Notes under the pieces: generated by a model
What the model saw: the letters and a program-made list of their open reading frames with translations, nothing else
Told to the model about the DNA's origin: nothing
Database searches by the model: none
DNA from: Nocardioides jensenii JCM 1364 = NBRC 14755
GTDB taxonomy: Bacteria; Actinomycetota; Actinomycetes; Propionibacteriales; Nocardioidaceae
Assembly (NCBI RefSeq): GCF_001552535.1
Contig: NZ_BCRJ01000003.1
Location: forward strand, 1-64,000
Direction of reading: 5' to 3'
DNA length: 64,000 nucleotides
Part shown: piece after piece, positions 1 through 12,930 of the stretch
Numbering within the stretch: the first letter of the stretch is position 1
Layout: every line of letters starts with the position of its first letter
Made by a program: the position numbers and the translations under genes

Positions 1-787
1 CCCCCGCCGGCACGGCGGGTGGTGCGGGTCGCTGCGCCCGGGGGTCGACCAGCGCCATGCGGACCGCCCACGGCCCGAGGTCACGCGCCCGTCGGCCCAC
101 CCAGGGGGCGCCCTCGGTGACCATCCACGCGAGGTCCGAGCGCCAGCTCGGCACGAACGTCCCGTCGCTGAGCGGGGACGGCAGCGCGAAGTCCAGCCCG
201 TGCTCGAGCAGGCCCTCGCCGAAGGCGCGGGCCAGGGCCCGGTGGCCCAGCTCCGAGGGATGCAGGCGGTCGACCGACCAGAACGCCCGCTCGTGTGTCT
301 GCGGCAGGGCTGCGAGGTCGACCCGCACCCCGCCGTACGTCGCGTGGATCTCGTCGTAGATCGCGTTGACCGCCTCGATCCGCCGCCACAGCGCGCGGCG
401 CAGCACACCGGGCAGGCCGAAGATGGCGCCGTGGTCGTGGAAGCGTGCGGTCAGCAGCAGCGCTCCGGTGTCGCGCAAGGCCCCGGCGCACTCGAGCAGC
501 TCGGCCCGCATGCGCGGTGGGTGCCAGGTCGAGCGCATCGTGTCGTTGATGCCGACCACCAGGGAGGCGACGTCCGGCTGGTGCGCCACCGCGGCGGCCA
601 GCTGGCCCTCGCGTACGTCGGTCGCGGTCGCCCCCGAGACCGCGAGGTTGCAGAAGGAGACGTCGTGCCCGGAGTCCATGGCCTCGGTCAGCAGGCGGGC
701 CCAGCCGCGCCAGCCACCGGGCACCGGGTCGCCGATGCCGTACGTGGTCGAGTCACCCAGCGCCGCGAACCGCACGTAGGACCGCAT
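1..787 (-). CDS. SGNH/GDSL-family lipase or esterase, 3' end outside window
   Basis: The frame opens at an ATG ending at 787 and stays open to the window edge, so at least 262 codons are present and the C-terminus is missing. Block I is AALGDSTTYG, with the nucleophile Ser of the GDS motif near residue 12. GIND (block III) and DRLHPSELGH (block V, catalytic Asp and His) complete an SGNH esterase. There is no signal peptide, so the enzyme is probably cytoplasmic; the substrate cannot be read from sequence. A purine-rich GGAGG lies just before the ATG. The next gene to the right runs in the same direction, with a strong hairpin between them, so this gene is probably transcribed alone. Confidence 0.85.
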   Translation of the reverse strand, partial: MRSYVRFAALGDSTTYGIGDPVPGGWRGWARLLTEAMDSGHDVSFCNLAVSGATATDVREGQLAAAVAHQPDVASLVVGINDTMRSTWHPPRMRAELLECAGALRDTGALLLTARFHDHGAIFGLPGVLRRALWRRIEAVNAIYDEIHATYGGVRVDLAALPQTHERAFWSVDRLHPSELGHRALARAFGEGLLEHGLDFALPSPLSDGTFVPSWRSDLAWMVTEGAPWVGRRARDLGPWAVRMALVDPRAQRPAPPAVPAG

Positions 788-883
788 GCCTCCAGCGTGG
801 AGTCCTCCGGTACGTCGACCCCGCGACGCCGTGTCGCGTCCGGCAACACTGCGTGAACAGCGCGGCCGTCGGTTCACCGAGAC

Positions 884-927
884 GACCGGAGCCGGTCTCC
901 CCCCGTTTCGGGAGACCGGCTCCGGTC
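884..927 (-). terminator. GC-rich hairpin terminator after the ABC permease
   Basis: Two perfectly complementary 17-nt arms (884-900 and 911-927) enclose a 10-nt loop. The hairpin sits 14 nt past the permease stop, on its 3' side. It has no clear U-tract, as is common in high-GC actinobacteria. It should separate the ABC operon from the downstream esterase gene. Confidence 0.7.
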
Positions 928-941
928 AGTTCGTGTGGCGC

Positions 942-1733
942 CTACTTGATCTCGGCGCGCAGGATGCGCCAGACCCCGATCGCCAGCGGCAGGGCCACCC
1001 AGAGGAGAACTCCGGTGCCGATCTGTGCCCACTCCTCGCCGGAGAGGCTGTCCGACTCGAAGAGCCGCGTCGACGAGGTCGACAGGTCGAACCACAGCAG
1101 CTTCTCCTGGGCGGAGGTCCAGATCGCGGTCACGATGCTGACCACCATCGGAACCGCGAAGTAGGACACGATCGCGAAGGCGCTGTTGAGCAGGGCGGCA
1201 CCGAAGGCGTAGCCCCAGACCGCGCCGATGACGAGAGCCAGGATCGAGCGGGAGAGCCAGCCGACAGAGACGCCGTCCCAGCCGTCCGAGGCTCCGCTGA
1301 TCGGAGTCAGCAGCGTGGCGATCAGCACAGCCACCGCGAAGGCGGCGAGCACGAACACGATCGCCGCAGCGAGCTTCGCGACCAGCACCCGGCCACGGTG
1401 CGGGACCAGGCTGAAGGTGACCAGTCCTGTGCGCTGGCCCCACTCCTGGGTGACCAGCAGCACCGCCAGCACGGGCAGCAGGATGCCCTGCGGCATGCCG
1501 GAGAACTGGAGGAAGTCGTTGAACGTGAGGTCGTCGGGTCCCCAGATCAGGAACGCGGCGTTGATGATCACCGTCACGGCGCCGATCACGATCAGCAGCC
1601 AGAGGCCGGCCTTGGTGTCGGTCATCTTGCGGATCTCGACGCCGACAAGACGCAGGAACGAGGGCCGGTGGCTCTCGGAGATGTCGATGTAGCCGGGGTC
1701 GCCGGCCTGGACGGGGGCGGTGGCCGTACTCAC
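942..1733 (-). CDS. ABC-2 type transporter permease
   Basis: A 263-aa integral membrane protein with a short hydrophilic N-terminus and about six hydrophobic segments (for example LWLLIVIGAVTVII and VFVLAAFAVAVLIATLL). This is the layout of ABC-2 permeases that pair with a separate ATPase. Its ATG overlaps the stop of the upstream ATPase gene by 4 nt (ATGA), so the two are translationally coupled and form one exporter. The cargo is unknown. A divergently read two-component system lies next to the operon, an arrangement often seen for drug or peptide exporters. Regulation by that pair is an inference only. Confidence 0.85.
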   Translation of the reverse strand: MSTATAPVQAGDPGYIDISESHRPSFLRLVGVEIRKMTDTKAGLWLLIVIGAVTVIINAAFLIWGPDDLTFNDFLQFSGMPQGILLPVLAVLLVTQEWGQRTGLVTFSLVPHRGRVLVAKLAAAIVFVLAAFAVAVLIATLLTPISGASDGWDGVSVGWLSRSILALVIGAVWGYAFGAALLNSAFAIVSYFAVPMVVSIVTAIWTSAQEKLLWFDLSTSSTRLFESDSLSGEEWAQIGTGVLLWVALPLAIGVWRILRAEIK

Positions 1734-2635
1734 TTGTCGGCTCCTTCGGTGTAGGTCTCGCGCTGGGTCTCGGCAGTCAGCTCGAGGAAGAGGTCCTCGA
1801 GACCGCCGTCGGCCAGCTTCAGCTCGACGAGGGTGATCTGGCGCTCGGCCGCGACCTTGCCGACCTGCACGGGCTCGGCGTCGGTGCGGAAGCCGTCGGC
1901 GACCGGAGTCGCCTCGATGCCGTTCTCGGCCAGCGCCGTGACCAGCTGGTCGGCCTCGAGGGCGCGGAAGAAAGTGCCGCTGTCGCGCAGCAGCTCCTCC
2001 GGGGTGCCCTGGGCGACGATCTCGCCGCGACCGATCATGACCAGGTCATCGGCGATCATCTGCACTTCGTGCAGCAGGTGGCTGGAGAGCAGCACAGTGC
2101 CGCCGCGGTCGGCGTACCCCTTCAGCAGGCCGCGCATCCAGCGGATGCCGGCCGGGTCGAGGCCGTTGGCGGGCTCGTCGAGGATCAGCACCGACGGGTC
2201 GCCCATCAGCGCGTTCGCGATGCCGAGGCGCTGCCGCATGCCCAGGGAGTAGTTCTTCACCCGGCGCTTGGCCTCGTTGTCGGTGAGCGAGACCAGGTGG
2301 AGCATCTCGTCGACGCGCGAGGCGGGCAGGCCCATGGTCGCGGCGCTCAGGGCGAGGACCTCGCGCCCGGTGCGACCGGCGTGCTGCGCCGAGGCATCGA
2401 GCAGGACGCCGACGTGCTGCCCGGGGTTGGGGATGTCCATGTAGTTGTGACCACCGATGGTGACCGAGCCACGGTCGGCCTTGGTGAGGCCGACCATCAT
2501 CCGCATGCTCGTGCTCTTGCCTGCACCGTTCGGGCCCAGGAAGCCAGTCACGCGTCCGGGTTGGGACACGAAACTGATGTCGTTGACGGCGGTGAAGTCG
2601 CCGTACTTCTTGGTGAGGTTCTCGACCTTGATCAT
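1730..2635 (-). CDS. ABC transporter ATP-binding protein
   Basis: About 301 aa starting at MIKVENLTKKYGD; a GTG two codons upstream (2641) is an alternative start. Walker A is GPNGAGKST, the signature region is YSLGMRQRLGIANAL, and Walker B is VLILDEPANGLDP with a following SSHLL H-loop. The roughly 70-residue C-terminal extension (GTPEELL onward) is typical of ABC-2 exporter ATPases of the BcrA/DrrA type. It energises the permease encoded immediately downstream. The first gene of the divergent two-component pair begins about 125 nt away, so the intergenic region probably holds two promoters. Confidence 0.92.
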   Translation of the reverse strand: MIKVENLTKKYGDFTAVNDISFVSQPGRVTGFLGPNGAGKSTSMRMMVGLTKADRGSVTIGGHNYMDIPNPGQHVGVLLDASAQHAGRTGREVLALSAATMGLPASRVDEMLHLVSLTDNEAKRRVKNYSLGMRQRLGIANALMGDPSVLILDEPANGLDPAGIRWMRGLLKGYADRGGTVLLSSHLLHEVQMIADDLVMIGRGEIVAQGTPEELLRDSGTFFRALEADQLVTALAENGIEATPVADGFRTDAEPVQVGKVAAERQITLVELKLADGGLEDLFLELTAETQRETYTEGADK

Positions 2636-2765
2636 GCCCACAAGTCAACCGGTGCCGGTCACTGCGCACATCGGCCCACGGGATGCATCCTCCGCGACGA
2701 AAGTAGGGGTCCGCGCCGACGCGGGACGGGTCCGCAGCACGCCCGTCTGCGCCTAGGGTTGACGA

Positions 2766-3926
2766 GTGCCCGCCTCCCCCGACCTCTACCAGCCGCCGTT
2801 GACCACGTGGTCGTCGATCTGGCGGTACGTCGGCGTGCTGGCGGTCAGTGCCTTGGCCTGGAGCCCGTACCTCGCCTTCCAGTGGCGCGAACAGCGGATC
2901 CTGTTCTGGGTCGACCTCGTCGTCGGCCTGGTCTCCTACCTGCTGTTGCACCTGCGGCGCAGGTACCCCCTGGCGATCGCCCTGGTCACCAATGCGCTCG
3001 CCTCCGTCTCCGGTGTGGCGGGCGGGCCGGCCACGCTGGCCACCGTGTCCATGGCCACCCGTCGTCGCCTGCGTGAGCTGGTGCCGGTGGCGGTCGTGGG
3101 CCTCGCTGCCGCTCAGTTCTACTCGGTGTCGCAGCCGTCGTACGACGACGACCCGTACTGGCTCAACCTCACCGTCAACACCGTGTTCGTCGCCGCCACG
3201 CTGGCGTGGGGCATGTTCATCGGCTCGCGCCGGGAGCTGTTGTGGACGCTGCGCGACCGCGTCGAGCGGGCCGAGGAGGAGCGCGACCTGCGCGTGGGCA
3301 AGGCGCGTGGCGACGAGCGTTCCCGCATCGCGCGCGAGATGCACGACGTGCTGGCACACCGCATCTCACAGGTCTCCATGCAGTCCGGTGCGCTGGCCTT
3401 CCGCACCGATCTCACCGCCGACGAGATGCGCGCCACCGCCTCGGTCGTCCAGGAGCAGGCCAACCAGGCGCTGGTCGACCTGCGCGCCGTGCTCGGGGTG
3501 CTGCGCGACCCCGGCACCGGCGACCTGCTCGACCGTCCACAACCGACGTACGACGACGTGGCCGAGCTGATCGAGGATGCCCGCGAGTCCGGCATGCACA
3601 TCGAGTACGCCGCGCACGTGGACGACGGCGACGTGCCGATCGCGGCGGGCCGCACGATCTACCGGATCGTCCAGGAGGGACTGACCAACGCCCGCAAGCA
3701 CGCACCGGGCACCACCGTGTTCGTCGACCTGGCCGGCACCCCCGACGAGGGCATCCACGTGCGCATCCGCAACCCGATCGGGTTCGGCACCCAGGCCGCG
3801 GCGCCCGGCGCGGGACTCGGCCTGGTCGGCCTGACCGAACGCGCCGAGCTCGGCGGCGGTCGGCTCGCGTTCCACAAGGACGGCTCGATGTTCCTGTTGC
3901 AGGCTTGGATACCGTGGTCCGCGTGA
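2766..3926 (+). CDS. NarL-group sensor histidine kinase (DesK-like)
   Basis: 386 aa from a GTG start. The N-terminal ~150 residues are membrane-embedded with several hydrophobic helices and no clear extracellular sensor domain. A coiled linker precedes the HisKA_3 box RIAREMHDVLAH, where H193 is the phospho-acceptor. The HATPase part contains EGLTNARKHA and a G-rich GAGLGLVGL lid. A TAGGGT hexamer ends 6 nt before the GTG, consistent with a leaderless transcript. The stop overlaps the response-regulator start (GTGA), so kinase and regulator are made together. The neighbouring ABC exporter is a plausible target, but no ligand can be inferred. Confidence 0.92.
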   Translation: MPASPDLYQPPLTTWSSIWRYVGVLAVSALAWSPYLAFQWREQRILFWVDLVVGLVSYLLLHLRRRYPLAIALVTNALASVSGVAGGPATLATVSMATRRRLRELVPVAVVGLAAAQFYSVSQPSYDDDPYWLNLTVNTVFVAATLAWGMFIGSRRELLWTLRDRVERAEEERDLRVGKARGDERSRIAREMHDVLAHRISQVSMQSGALAFRTDLTADEMRATASVVQEQANQALVDLRAVLGVLRDPGTGDLLDRPQPTYDDVAELIEDARESGMHIEYAAHVDDGDVPIAAGRTIYRIVQEGLTNARKHAPGTTVFVDLAGTPDEGIHVRIRNPIGFGTQAAAPGAGLGLVGLTERAELGGGRLAFHKDGSMFLLQAWIPWSA

Positions 3927-4573
3927 TCCGGGTTCTCATCGTCGACGACGATCCGTTGGTGCGCTCCGCACTGACCCTGATGCTCGGCGGCCAGGCCGAC
4001 ATCGAGGTGATCGGCGAGGCCGAGAACGGTCGCCTCGGCGTCGCCGTGGCCCGGCGCGAACGCCCCGACGTGGTGCTGATGGACATCCGCATGCCGGTGC
4101 TGAGCGGGCTCGAGGCGACCCGCGAGCTGCACACCGACCCGTCGCCGCCGCGGGTGATCGTGCTGACCACGTTCGACGCCGACGACCACGTGGTGGGTGC
4201 CCTGGCCGCGGGCGCCGACGGCTTCGTGCTCAAGGACACCCCGCCTCCGGAGATCGTCGCCGCGATCCGCAAGGTGGCCGACGGAGAGCCGATGCTCTCC
4301 CCCTCGGCCACGGCGACCCTGATCCGCCAGGTGCGCTCCGAGGCCCCCGACGGCCGTGCCGAAGCGGCCCAGACCCGGATGACAACACTGACCGAACGCG
4401 AACGCGAGGTGGCGGTCGCCGTCGGTCGCGGGCTCAGCAACGCCGACATCGCCGGCGAGCTCTATCTCTCCGTCCCGACCGTCAAGGCCCACGTCTCCCG
4501 GCTCTTCGACAAGCTCGGTGCGACCAACCGGGTGCAGATCGCGATCTGCGTGCACGACGCCGGCCTGGCCTGA
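3923..4573 (+). CDS. NarL/LuxR-family response regulator
   Basis: 216 aa from a GTG that overlaps the kinase stop. The receiver domain has the acidic pocket DDD at residues 8-10, phospho-acceptor D54 in LMDIRMP, and the conserved Lys in FVLKD. The C-terminal LuxR-type helix-turn-helix begins at LTEREREVAVAVGRGLSN and includes SVPTVKAHVSRLFDKLG. Phosphorylation by the coupled kinase should drive dimerisation and DNA binding. Its targets are not visible, although the adjacent ABC exporter operon is the obvious candidate. Confidence 0.95.
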   Translation: MIRVLIVDDDPLVRSALTLMLGGQADIEVIGEAENGRLGVAVARRERPDVVLMDIRMPVLSGLEATRELHTDPSPPRVIVLTTFDADDHVVGALAAGADGFVLKDTPPPEIVAAIRKVADGEPMLSPSATATLIRQVRSEAPDGRAEAAQTRMTTLTEREREVAVAVGRGLSNADIAGELYLSVPTVKAHVSRLFDKLGATNRVQIAICVHDAGLA

Positions 4574-4579
4574 GCGCCG

Positions 4580-5338
4580 TCAGATCTCGTACGTCGCACC
4601 GGTGCGGGCCAGGTCGAGTGGACCGGACCACGTCGACTTCGCCTCGTCGTAGGCGATCTGTTTGTCGTGCCAGGGCGGGATGTGGGTCAGCACGAGATGA
4701 CCGGCGCCGGCACGCGTGGCCAGCTCGGCGACCTCGACACCGGTGAGGTGCAGGTCTTCGGGGTTCTCGTCGCCGTCGCAGAACGCGGCCTCGGCCAGCA
4801 GCAGGTCGGCACCAGTGGCCGCGCGGTCGAGTCCGTCGCACGGTCCGCAGTCGCCGGTGTAGACCAGCAGGCGGTCGTTGCTGCTCACCCGCAGGGAGTA
4901 CGCCGGCACAGGGTGCACGACCTCGACCGCCTCGACGGTGAACGGCCCGAAGTCGAACGACGTGGTGGGGTACTCGCGGAAGTCGAACTCCTCGTGCATG
5001 CCCGGGGCGAGCGGCAGGTCGTAGGAGACGGCCAGGCGGTCACCGGTGCCCGGTGGGCCCCAGACCGGGATCTGGGGCTGGGCACCGAGCGGGTGGTACT
5101 TGCGCAGCACGTAGTAGCCGCACAGGTCCATGAAGTGATCGGCGTGCAGGTGACTGAGAAGGACACCGTCGATGGTCAGCGGGTCGACGTGGTTGTGCAG
5201 CTCGCCGAGGGCGCCGTTGCCGAGGTCGAGCAGGATCCGCCAGGTGCGGCCCTCCCACTCCTCCTCCACGAGGTAGCAGCTGGCGGGCGAGTCGGGGCCG
5301 GGGTAGGAGCCCGAACAGCCGATGACGGTCAACCTCAT
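4580..5338 (-). CDS. metallo-beta-lactamase-fold hydrolase (Rv1339-like)
   Basis: 252 aa from [14 protein letters not shown]; the ATG overlaps the murI stop by 4 nt. The zinc-binding motif HLHADHFMD and later conserved residues ([15 protein letters not shown]) mark an RNase Z/phosphodiesterase-type metallo-beta-lactamase fold. The position next to murI matches Rv1339 of M. tuberculosis, which has been reported as an atypical cAMP phosphodiesterase. A similar role here is inferred from synteny and family only. An upstream in-frame extension exists, but it lies inside murI and looks like noise. Confidence 0.88.
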   Translation of the reverse strand: MRLTVIGCSGSYPGPDSPASCYLVEEEWEGRTWRILLDLGNGALGELHNHVDPLTIDGVLLSHLHADHFMDLCGYYVLRKYHPLGAQPQIPVWGPPGTGDRLAVSYDLPLAPGMHEEFDFREYPTTSFDFGPFTVEAVEVVHPVPAYSLRVSSNDRLLVYTGDCGPCDGLDRAATGADLLLAEAAFCDGDENPEDLHLTGVEVAELATRAGAGHLVLTHIPPWHDKQIAYDEAKSTWSGPLDLARTGATYEI

Positions 5339-6135
5339 CCACGCACCCCCACGAACTGACTGGCCACGTGCAGCTCCGGGCCGAGGAAGCGTCGGCCGAT
5401 GCTCTCGAACTCCTCCGGGCTGCCCGTGGTCAGGAAACGGTACGACGGATCGCCGTCCAGGCGCATCAGGTCGTTGCGCACCAGCAGCTTGTAGACGTCC
5501 TTGGCGCACTCCTCGGCGCTGCTGACCAGGGTCACCTGGTCGCCCATCACGTAGGAGATGACGCCGGTCAACAACGGGTAGTGGGTGCAGCCCAGGATCA
5601 ACGTGTCGATCCCCTCGGAGACCAGGGGGTCCAGGTAGTCGTGGGCGGCCGAGATGAGCTCGTCGCCGGCAGTGACCCCCTGCTCGACGAAGTCGACGAA
5701 CCGCGGGCAGGCCCGGGTGAACAACTCGACGTGCGGCGCCGCGGTGAACGCGTCGTCGTAGGCCAGGGAGTCGGCCGTCGCCCGGGTGCAGATCACGCCG
5801 ATGCGTCCGGTGCGGCTGGCGGCAACGGCTCGACGGGCAGCGGGATAGATCACCTCGATCACCGGGACGTCGTACCGCTCACGGGCGTCACGCAGCATGG
5901 CCGCGCTGGCGCTGTTGCAGGCGATGACCAGCGCCTTGACCCCTTGGTCGACGAGATGGTCGAGGCACTCGAGGGCGTATTCACGCACTTCACCGATCGG
6001 CTTGGGGCCGTAGGGCTGACGTGCCGTGTCACCGACGTAGAGGATGGATTCGTGTGGCAACTGGTCGATGACCGAGCGGGCAACGGTCAGTCCGCCGAAG
6101 CCCGAGTCGAAGATGCCTATGGGTCGCTCAACCAT
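5335..6135 (-). CDS. murI: glutamate racemase
   Basis: 266 aa from [19 protein letters not shown]. It interconverts L- and D-glutamate for peptidoglycan synthesis. The two catalytic cysteines lie in VIACNSASA and LILGCTHYP, and the N-terminal DSGFGG loop is present. The ATG at 6135 is favoured because a TAGATT hexamer lies 8 nt upstream and because the family starts at this point. The gene is translationally coupled to the metallo-beta-lactamase enzyme downstream. The divergent phosphodiesterase lipoprotein starts 93 nt away. Confidence 0.96.
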   Translation of the reverse strand: MVERPIGIFDSGFGGLTVARSVIDQLPHESILYVGDTARQPYGPKPIGEVREYALECLDHLVDQGVKALVIACNSASAAMLRDARERYDVPVIEVIYPAARRAVAASRTGRIGVICTRATADSLAYDDAFTAAPHVELFTRACPRFVDFVEQGVTAGDELISAAHDYLDPLVSEGIDTLILGCTHYPLLTGVISYVMGDQVTLVSSAEECAKDVYKLLVRNDLMRLDGDPSYRFLTTGSPEEFESIGRRFLGPELHVASQFVGVRG

Positions 6136-6228
6136 GATCGAACAATCTAGACGTCTCACCGGCCGAATGCTGCCAATGGCGACCCACGTCACCCCATGGC
6201 GCGGGTCACGTGACGCTAGGCTCGTCGT

Positions 6229-7281
6229 GTGGATGTCTCGAGGACCACGCGTTCCGCGCTCGCTGCTGCCCTGCTCCTGCTGCTCCCCCTCGCCGGGTGC
6301 GCCGGCCACGATTCGTCGTCACCGCCGGGCGCGGCGGAGCTGAGCTCGACCCGGACTCACACCCAGAGTCGGGAGAACAACGCGACCCGCTACGTGCTGG
6401 CGATCTCGGTGGACGCCCTCAATGCGCACGCCCTCGACAGGCTCGGGCGTTCGGGCGCACCGAACTTCCACCGGCTGATGACGCAGGGGGCCGACACCCT
6501 CAACGCCCGCACCGAGCTCGAGCGCACGCTCACCCTGCCCAACCACACCGGGATGCTGACCGGCCGCAGGGTCTCGAAGGCGTCCGGTGGGCACGGCGTC
6601 GACTTCAACCACGACAACCACCGCACGGTGCAGCAGAATGCCGGGCACCCGGTGGCGTCCGTCTTCCAGGTGGTGCACAAGCGCGACCGGTCCACGGCCC
6701 TGTTCGCCTCCAAGTCGAAGTTCGCCATGTTCCAGCGGTCCTGGCCACGCTCGATCGACCGGTTCATGATCGCCACCGACAACCGGAGACTGGTCACGGC
6801 GGTGCGCGGCGACCTGGTCCGTCACCGCCGTGCGTTCACCTTCGTGCACCTGTCCCACCCTGACGACGTCGGCCACGCCAAGGGGTTCATGACCACGCCC
6901 TACCTGCGCGCGGTCCGGGACACCGACCGCCGCCTGGGTGAGCTGCTCCGGACCGCCGACAGGCATCCGGTCCTGCGTGACCACCTCACGATCGTGCTCA
7001 CCTCCGACCACGGCGGCGCCGGCCGAGGGCACGGTGATGCCAGCGACTTCACCAACTACCGGGTGCCGTTCATCGTCTGGGGCGCGGGCGTGCGCCCGGG
7101 CGCTCGCCTCTACGACCTCAACGACGACTTCGCGTCACCCGGCTTCTCACGGCCGACGTACCGACCGGTGAGGCAGCCGATCCGCAACGGCGACGTGGCG
7201 AACCTCTCGCTCTCGCTGCTGCGGATGCCCGCCGTCCCGGGCAGCGAGCACGACCGCTCGCAGACCTTGGTCGTGCGCTGA
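6229..7281 (+). CDS. alkaline-phosphatase-superfamily phosphodiesterase, lipoprotein
   Basis: 350 aa with a lipoprotein signal peptide: a basic N-terminus, a Leu-rich core and lipobox LPLAGC, so the mature enzyme is probably anchored outside the membrane. The domain is a type I phosphodiesterase/nucleotide pyrophosphatase fold. [11 protein letters not shown] carries the first metal-binding Asp, [12 protein letters not shown] carries the nucleophile Thr, and [12 protein letters not shown] provides the metal Asp and His residues. The substrate is unknown. The start is a GTG with TAGGCT 6 nt upstream, so it is probably leaderless. The gene sits inside an otherwise mycobacteria-like gene order, so it is likely a lineage-specific insertion. 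Confidence 0.88.
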   Translation: MDVSRTTRSALAAALLLLLPLAGCAGHDSSSPPGAAELSSTRTHTQSRENNATRYVLAISVDALNAHALDRLGRSGAPNFHRLMTQGADTLNARTELERTLTLPNHTGMLTGRRVSKASGGHGVDFNHDNHRTVQQNAGHPVASVFQVVHKRDRSTALFASKSKFAMFQRSWPRSIDRFMIATDNRRLVTAVRGDLVRHRRAFTFVHLSHPDDVGHAKGFMTTPYLRAVRDTDRRLGELLRTADRHPVLRDHLTIVLTSDHGGAGRGHGDASDFTNYRVPFIVWGAGVRPGARLYDLNDDFASPGFSRPTYRPVRQPIRNGDVANLSLSLLRMPAVPGSEHDRSQTLVVR

Positions 7282-7286
7282 CGGGC

Positions 7287-8518
<1,232 letters not shown>

Positions 8519-8534
8519 CAGCCAAGTCTCCTCA

Positions 8535-10431
<1,897 letters not shown>

Positions 10432-10440
10432 GGCTTCCCA

Positions 10441-10551
10441 CGAGTTGTTGATTCTCGTGCGTTGACTCGTTGACTTTCGTCGCGCGCGTGTACGACGACC
10501 CGACTCAACCGACGAAACTCGCCAACTCGACGCACCAGAATCAACGACTCG
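10441..10551. repeat. inverted pair of a 42-nt interspersed repeat
   Basis: Copy A (10441-10482) and copy B (10510-10551, reverse strand) match at 34 of 42 positions. Each copy is two related 20-nt halves spaced 22 nt apart, of the form CGAGTTGTTGATTCTCGTGC and CGAGTCGTTGACTTTCGTCG. The pair fills the gap between gdhA and the convergent DUF2017 gene and could fold into a long hairpin acting as a two-way terminator. Related copies lie at 19164-19205 and 32490-32531. Confidence 0.75.
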
Positions 10552-10562
10552 CGGCAGGCGGG

Positions 10563-11147
10563 TCAGTCGGTGAGGGCTTCGACCAGCGTCTCCTGCAGGT
10601 AGCCGACCCACTCGTAGATGTCGTGGGCCTGGGCCTCGGGCTCGTCGTCGGCCAGGCTGTGCCAGTAGTCCTCGTCGCCGTCCTCGACACCCAGCCGGGT
10701 GGCCAGGGCGAGGCGCAGGTCGGTGAACGAGCGCATCCAGGTCTCGGCGGTCGGCTCGTCCAGCTCGACGTCGAAGTGCAGGCCGTCCTCGGTCAGCTCC
10801 TGCGGCAGGCCGGCGTCCTCGAGACCGTCGATGATCGCGATCGCGGCCGTGGACTTGCCGTCACGCAACGCGCCCTCGGTGAACCGCCGGAACTCCGAGG
10901 AGGCCTCCTCGTCGTCGGCGTACGCCGAGGGGAACAGCCGTGCCAGCACGGGGTCCTCGGGCTCGTTGGTCGGGCCGGAGAAGTCCATCATCGCCTCGAA
11001 GGGGTCGGTCGCCTCCGAGGGCACCGCCGCCTCGTTGCGCAACAGCTCGACCAGCTGGGCGGCCAGCGACCGCAGCAGCTCCGCCTCGAAGCCGGTGAAG
11101 TTCGCGATGATGCTGCGGCTGGTGCGATGCCGGGCGAACCCGCTCAC
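10563..11147 (-). CDS. DUF2017 family protein
   Basis: 194 aa from a GTG (MSGFARHRTSRSI). It is a conserved, acidic, helical actinobacterial protein without recognised catalytic motifs. It lies 7 nt downstream of clpS, the same order as Rv1331-Rv1332 in M. tuberculosis. The close pairing suggests a role near ClpS-dependent proteolysis, but no activity is known to me for this family. It is convergent with gdhA and separated from it by the repeat pair. Confidence 0.85.
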   Translation of the reverse strand: MSGFARHRTSRSIIANFTGFEAELLRSLAAQLVELLRNEAAVPSEATDPFEAMMDFSGPTNEPEDPVLARLFPSAYADDEEASSEFRRFTEGALRDGKSTAAIAIIDGLEDAGLPQELTEDGLHFDVELDEPTAETWMRSFTDLRLALATRLGVEDGDEDYWHSLADDEPEAQAHDIYEWVGYLQETLVEALTD

Positions 11148-11154
11148 TGGGACC

Positions 11155-11460
11155 TCACTGCTTCTCCATCGTGGCCCACAGGCCGTACTCGTGCATCGCC
11201 TGCACGTCGCGCTCCATCTCCTCGCGGGTGCCTGTGGAGACGACCGACCGGCCGTCCTCGTGCACCTCGAGCATGAGCTTCTCGGCCTTCTTCCGGTCGT
11301 AGCCGAAGTACTTGCCGAAGACGTAGGTCACATAGGACATCAGGTTGACCGGGTCGTTCCACACGATCGTCACCCACGGCTTGGCCAGGAAGGTGATCTC
11401 GTCGGGGGTGACCGTCTCCTCGACGTCGGGATCCGCGTGTGCGGGGCTCGCTGTTGACAC
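11155..11460 (-). CDS. clpS: ATP-dependent Clp protease adaptor ClpS
   Basis: 101 aa from a GTG ([12 protein letters not shown]). The ClpS core is clear: [21 protein letters not shown] supplies the N-degron pocket region, and [14 protein letters not shown] follows. ClpS delivers N-end-rule substrates to the ClpC or ClpA unfoldase. The acidic, flexible N-terminal 25 residues are normal for the family. The gene is first in the clpS-DUF2017 pair and diverges from pncB with only 26 nt between the start codons, so the two promoters must overlap. Confidence 0.95.
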   Translation of the reverse strand: MSTASPAHADPDVEETVTPDEITFLAKPWVTIVWNDPVNLMSYVTYVFGKYFGYDRKKAEKLMLEVHEDGRSVVSTGTREEMERDVQAMHEYGLWATMEKQ

Positions 11461-11486
11461 GGCTCCATCGTGGCACAGTGTCTTCC

Positions 11487-12797
11487 GTGAGCGACCCAAC
11501 CGGCACCACTTCGACGGCCCTGCTGACCGATCACTACGAGTTGACGATGCTCGAGGCCGCCCTGGCCGCCGGCACCGCCGACCGCCGCTCGGTCTTCGAG
11601 CTGTTCCCGCGGCGACTGCCCGAGGGCCGTCGGTACGGCGTGGTGGCCGGGGTCGGCCGGGCGCTCGACGCGATCGAGCGGTTCCGCTTCGACGAGCAGG
11701 TGCTCTCGGTGCTGCGGGAGGGAGACGTGGTCGACTCGACCACCCTCGACTGGCTCGCCGACTACCGCTTCTCCGGCGACATCTGGGGCTACGCCGAGGG
11801 TGAGGCGTACTTCCCCTACTCGCCCCTGGTGGTCGTGGAGTCGTCGTTCGCGGAGGCGGTCGTCCTCGAGACGCTGCTGCTCTCGATCTACAACCACGAC
11901 AGCGCGATCGCCAGCGCTGCCTCACGCATGACGATGGCCGCCGGCGAGCGGCCCTGCATCGAGATGGGCTCGCGTCGTACCCACGAGGAGGCGGCGGTGG
12001 CGGCGGCACGGGCGGCGTACATCACCGGCTTCGCGACCACCTCCAACCTGGCCGCGCGTCAGCGGTACGGCGTGCCCACGGCCGGCACGTCGGCGCACAG
12101 CTTCACGTTGCTGCACGACACCGAGGAAGACGCCTTCCGCGCCCAGATCGCCTCCCTCGGCAAGGGCACGTCGCTGCTGGTCGACACCTACGACGTGACC
12201 GAGGCGGTGCGGCTCGGCGTCGAGCTGGCCGGCCCGGAACTGGGGGCCGTGCGTCTCGACTCCGGCGACCTCGGGGTGCTGGCCCACCAGGTCCGCAAGC
12301 AGCTCGACGACCTCGGTGCCACCACCACGCGCATCATCGTCACCAGCGACCTCGACGAGTATGCGATCGCGGGACTCGCCGCGGCACCCGTCGACGGGTA
12401 CGGCGTGGGCACGCAGCTCGTGACCGGCAGCGGACACCCCACCTGTGGCTTCGTCTTCAAGCTGGTCGCCCGTGAGGGTGAGGACGGCGAGATGGTGTCG
12501 GTGGCGAAGAAGAGCAAGGACAAGATCTCGATCGGTGGCCGCAAGTTCGCGCTGCGCCGCCTCGGCCCCGACGGCCGGGCCCAGGCCGAGATCGTCGGCA
12601 TCGGCGAACCGCCCGAGAACGACGGCAACGACCGACCACTCCTGGTCCCGCTCGTCGCCGGGGGCCAGATCGTCGGTCGCGAGACCCTGGAGCGGGCCCG
12701 CGAGCGTCACGTCGCATCGCGCGCAGAGCTGCCTCTGCCCGCGCAGATGCTCAGCAAGGGCCAACCCGTCATCGAGACGCAGCACGTCGGCGGCTGA
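11487..12797 (+). CDS. pncB: nicotinate phosphoribosyltransferase
   Basis: 436 aa from GTG at 11487; a GTG at 11478 is also possible. The N-terminal [13 protein letters not shown] and [12 protein letters not shown] and the later [12 protein letters not shown] (active-site His) identify the enzyme. VRLDSGDL and the C-terminal [10 protein letters not shown] also fit. It converts nicotinate and PRPP to nicotinate mononucleotide with ATP in the Preiss-Handler route. Its partner nicotinamidase (pncA) is encoded at 17775, so both nicotinamide salvage steps lie within 7 kb. Divergence from clpS matches Rv1330c/Rv1331. Confidence 0.95.
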   Translation: MSDPTGTTSTALLTDHYELTMLEAALAAGTADRRSVFELFPRRLPEGRRYGVVAGVGRALDAIERFRFDEQVLSVLREGDVVDSTTLDWLADYRFSGDIWGYAEGEAYFPYSPLVVVESSFAEAVVLETLLLSIYNHDSAIASAASRMTMAAGERPCIEMGSRRTHEEAAVAAARAAYITGFATTSNLAARQRYGVPTAGTSAHSFTLLHDTEEDAFRAQIASLGKGTSLLVDTYDVTEAVRLGVELAGPELGAVRLDSGDLGVLAHQVRKQLDDLGATTTRIIVTSDLDEYAIAGLAAAPVDGYGVGTQLVTGSGHPTCGFVFKLVAREGEDGEMVSVAKKSKDKISIGGRKFALRRLGPDGRAQAEIVGIGEPPENDGNDRPLLVPLVAGGQIVGRETLERARERHVASRAELPLPAQMLSKGQPVIETQHVGG

Positions 12798-12930
12798 GCC
12801 CGCGCGCACTGTCGCGGTTGTGCCATGTCGCAACTGCGGCATCGGTGATCGCTGACAACCGCCCCGCCGCACGGGAAGAGTGCTGCCAGACGAGCTCCCC
12901 GAGCTCCCTGGTAGCGAAGGACCCCTTGGC

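Noticed and set aside
81..4449. Long open frames antisense to real genes (e.g. 2046-3359 minus, 3412-4449 minus)
   Set aside because: Composition is Arg/Pro/Gly rich, they overlap clearly recognised genes, and they reflect high GC with few stops.
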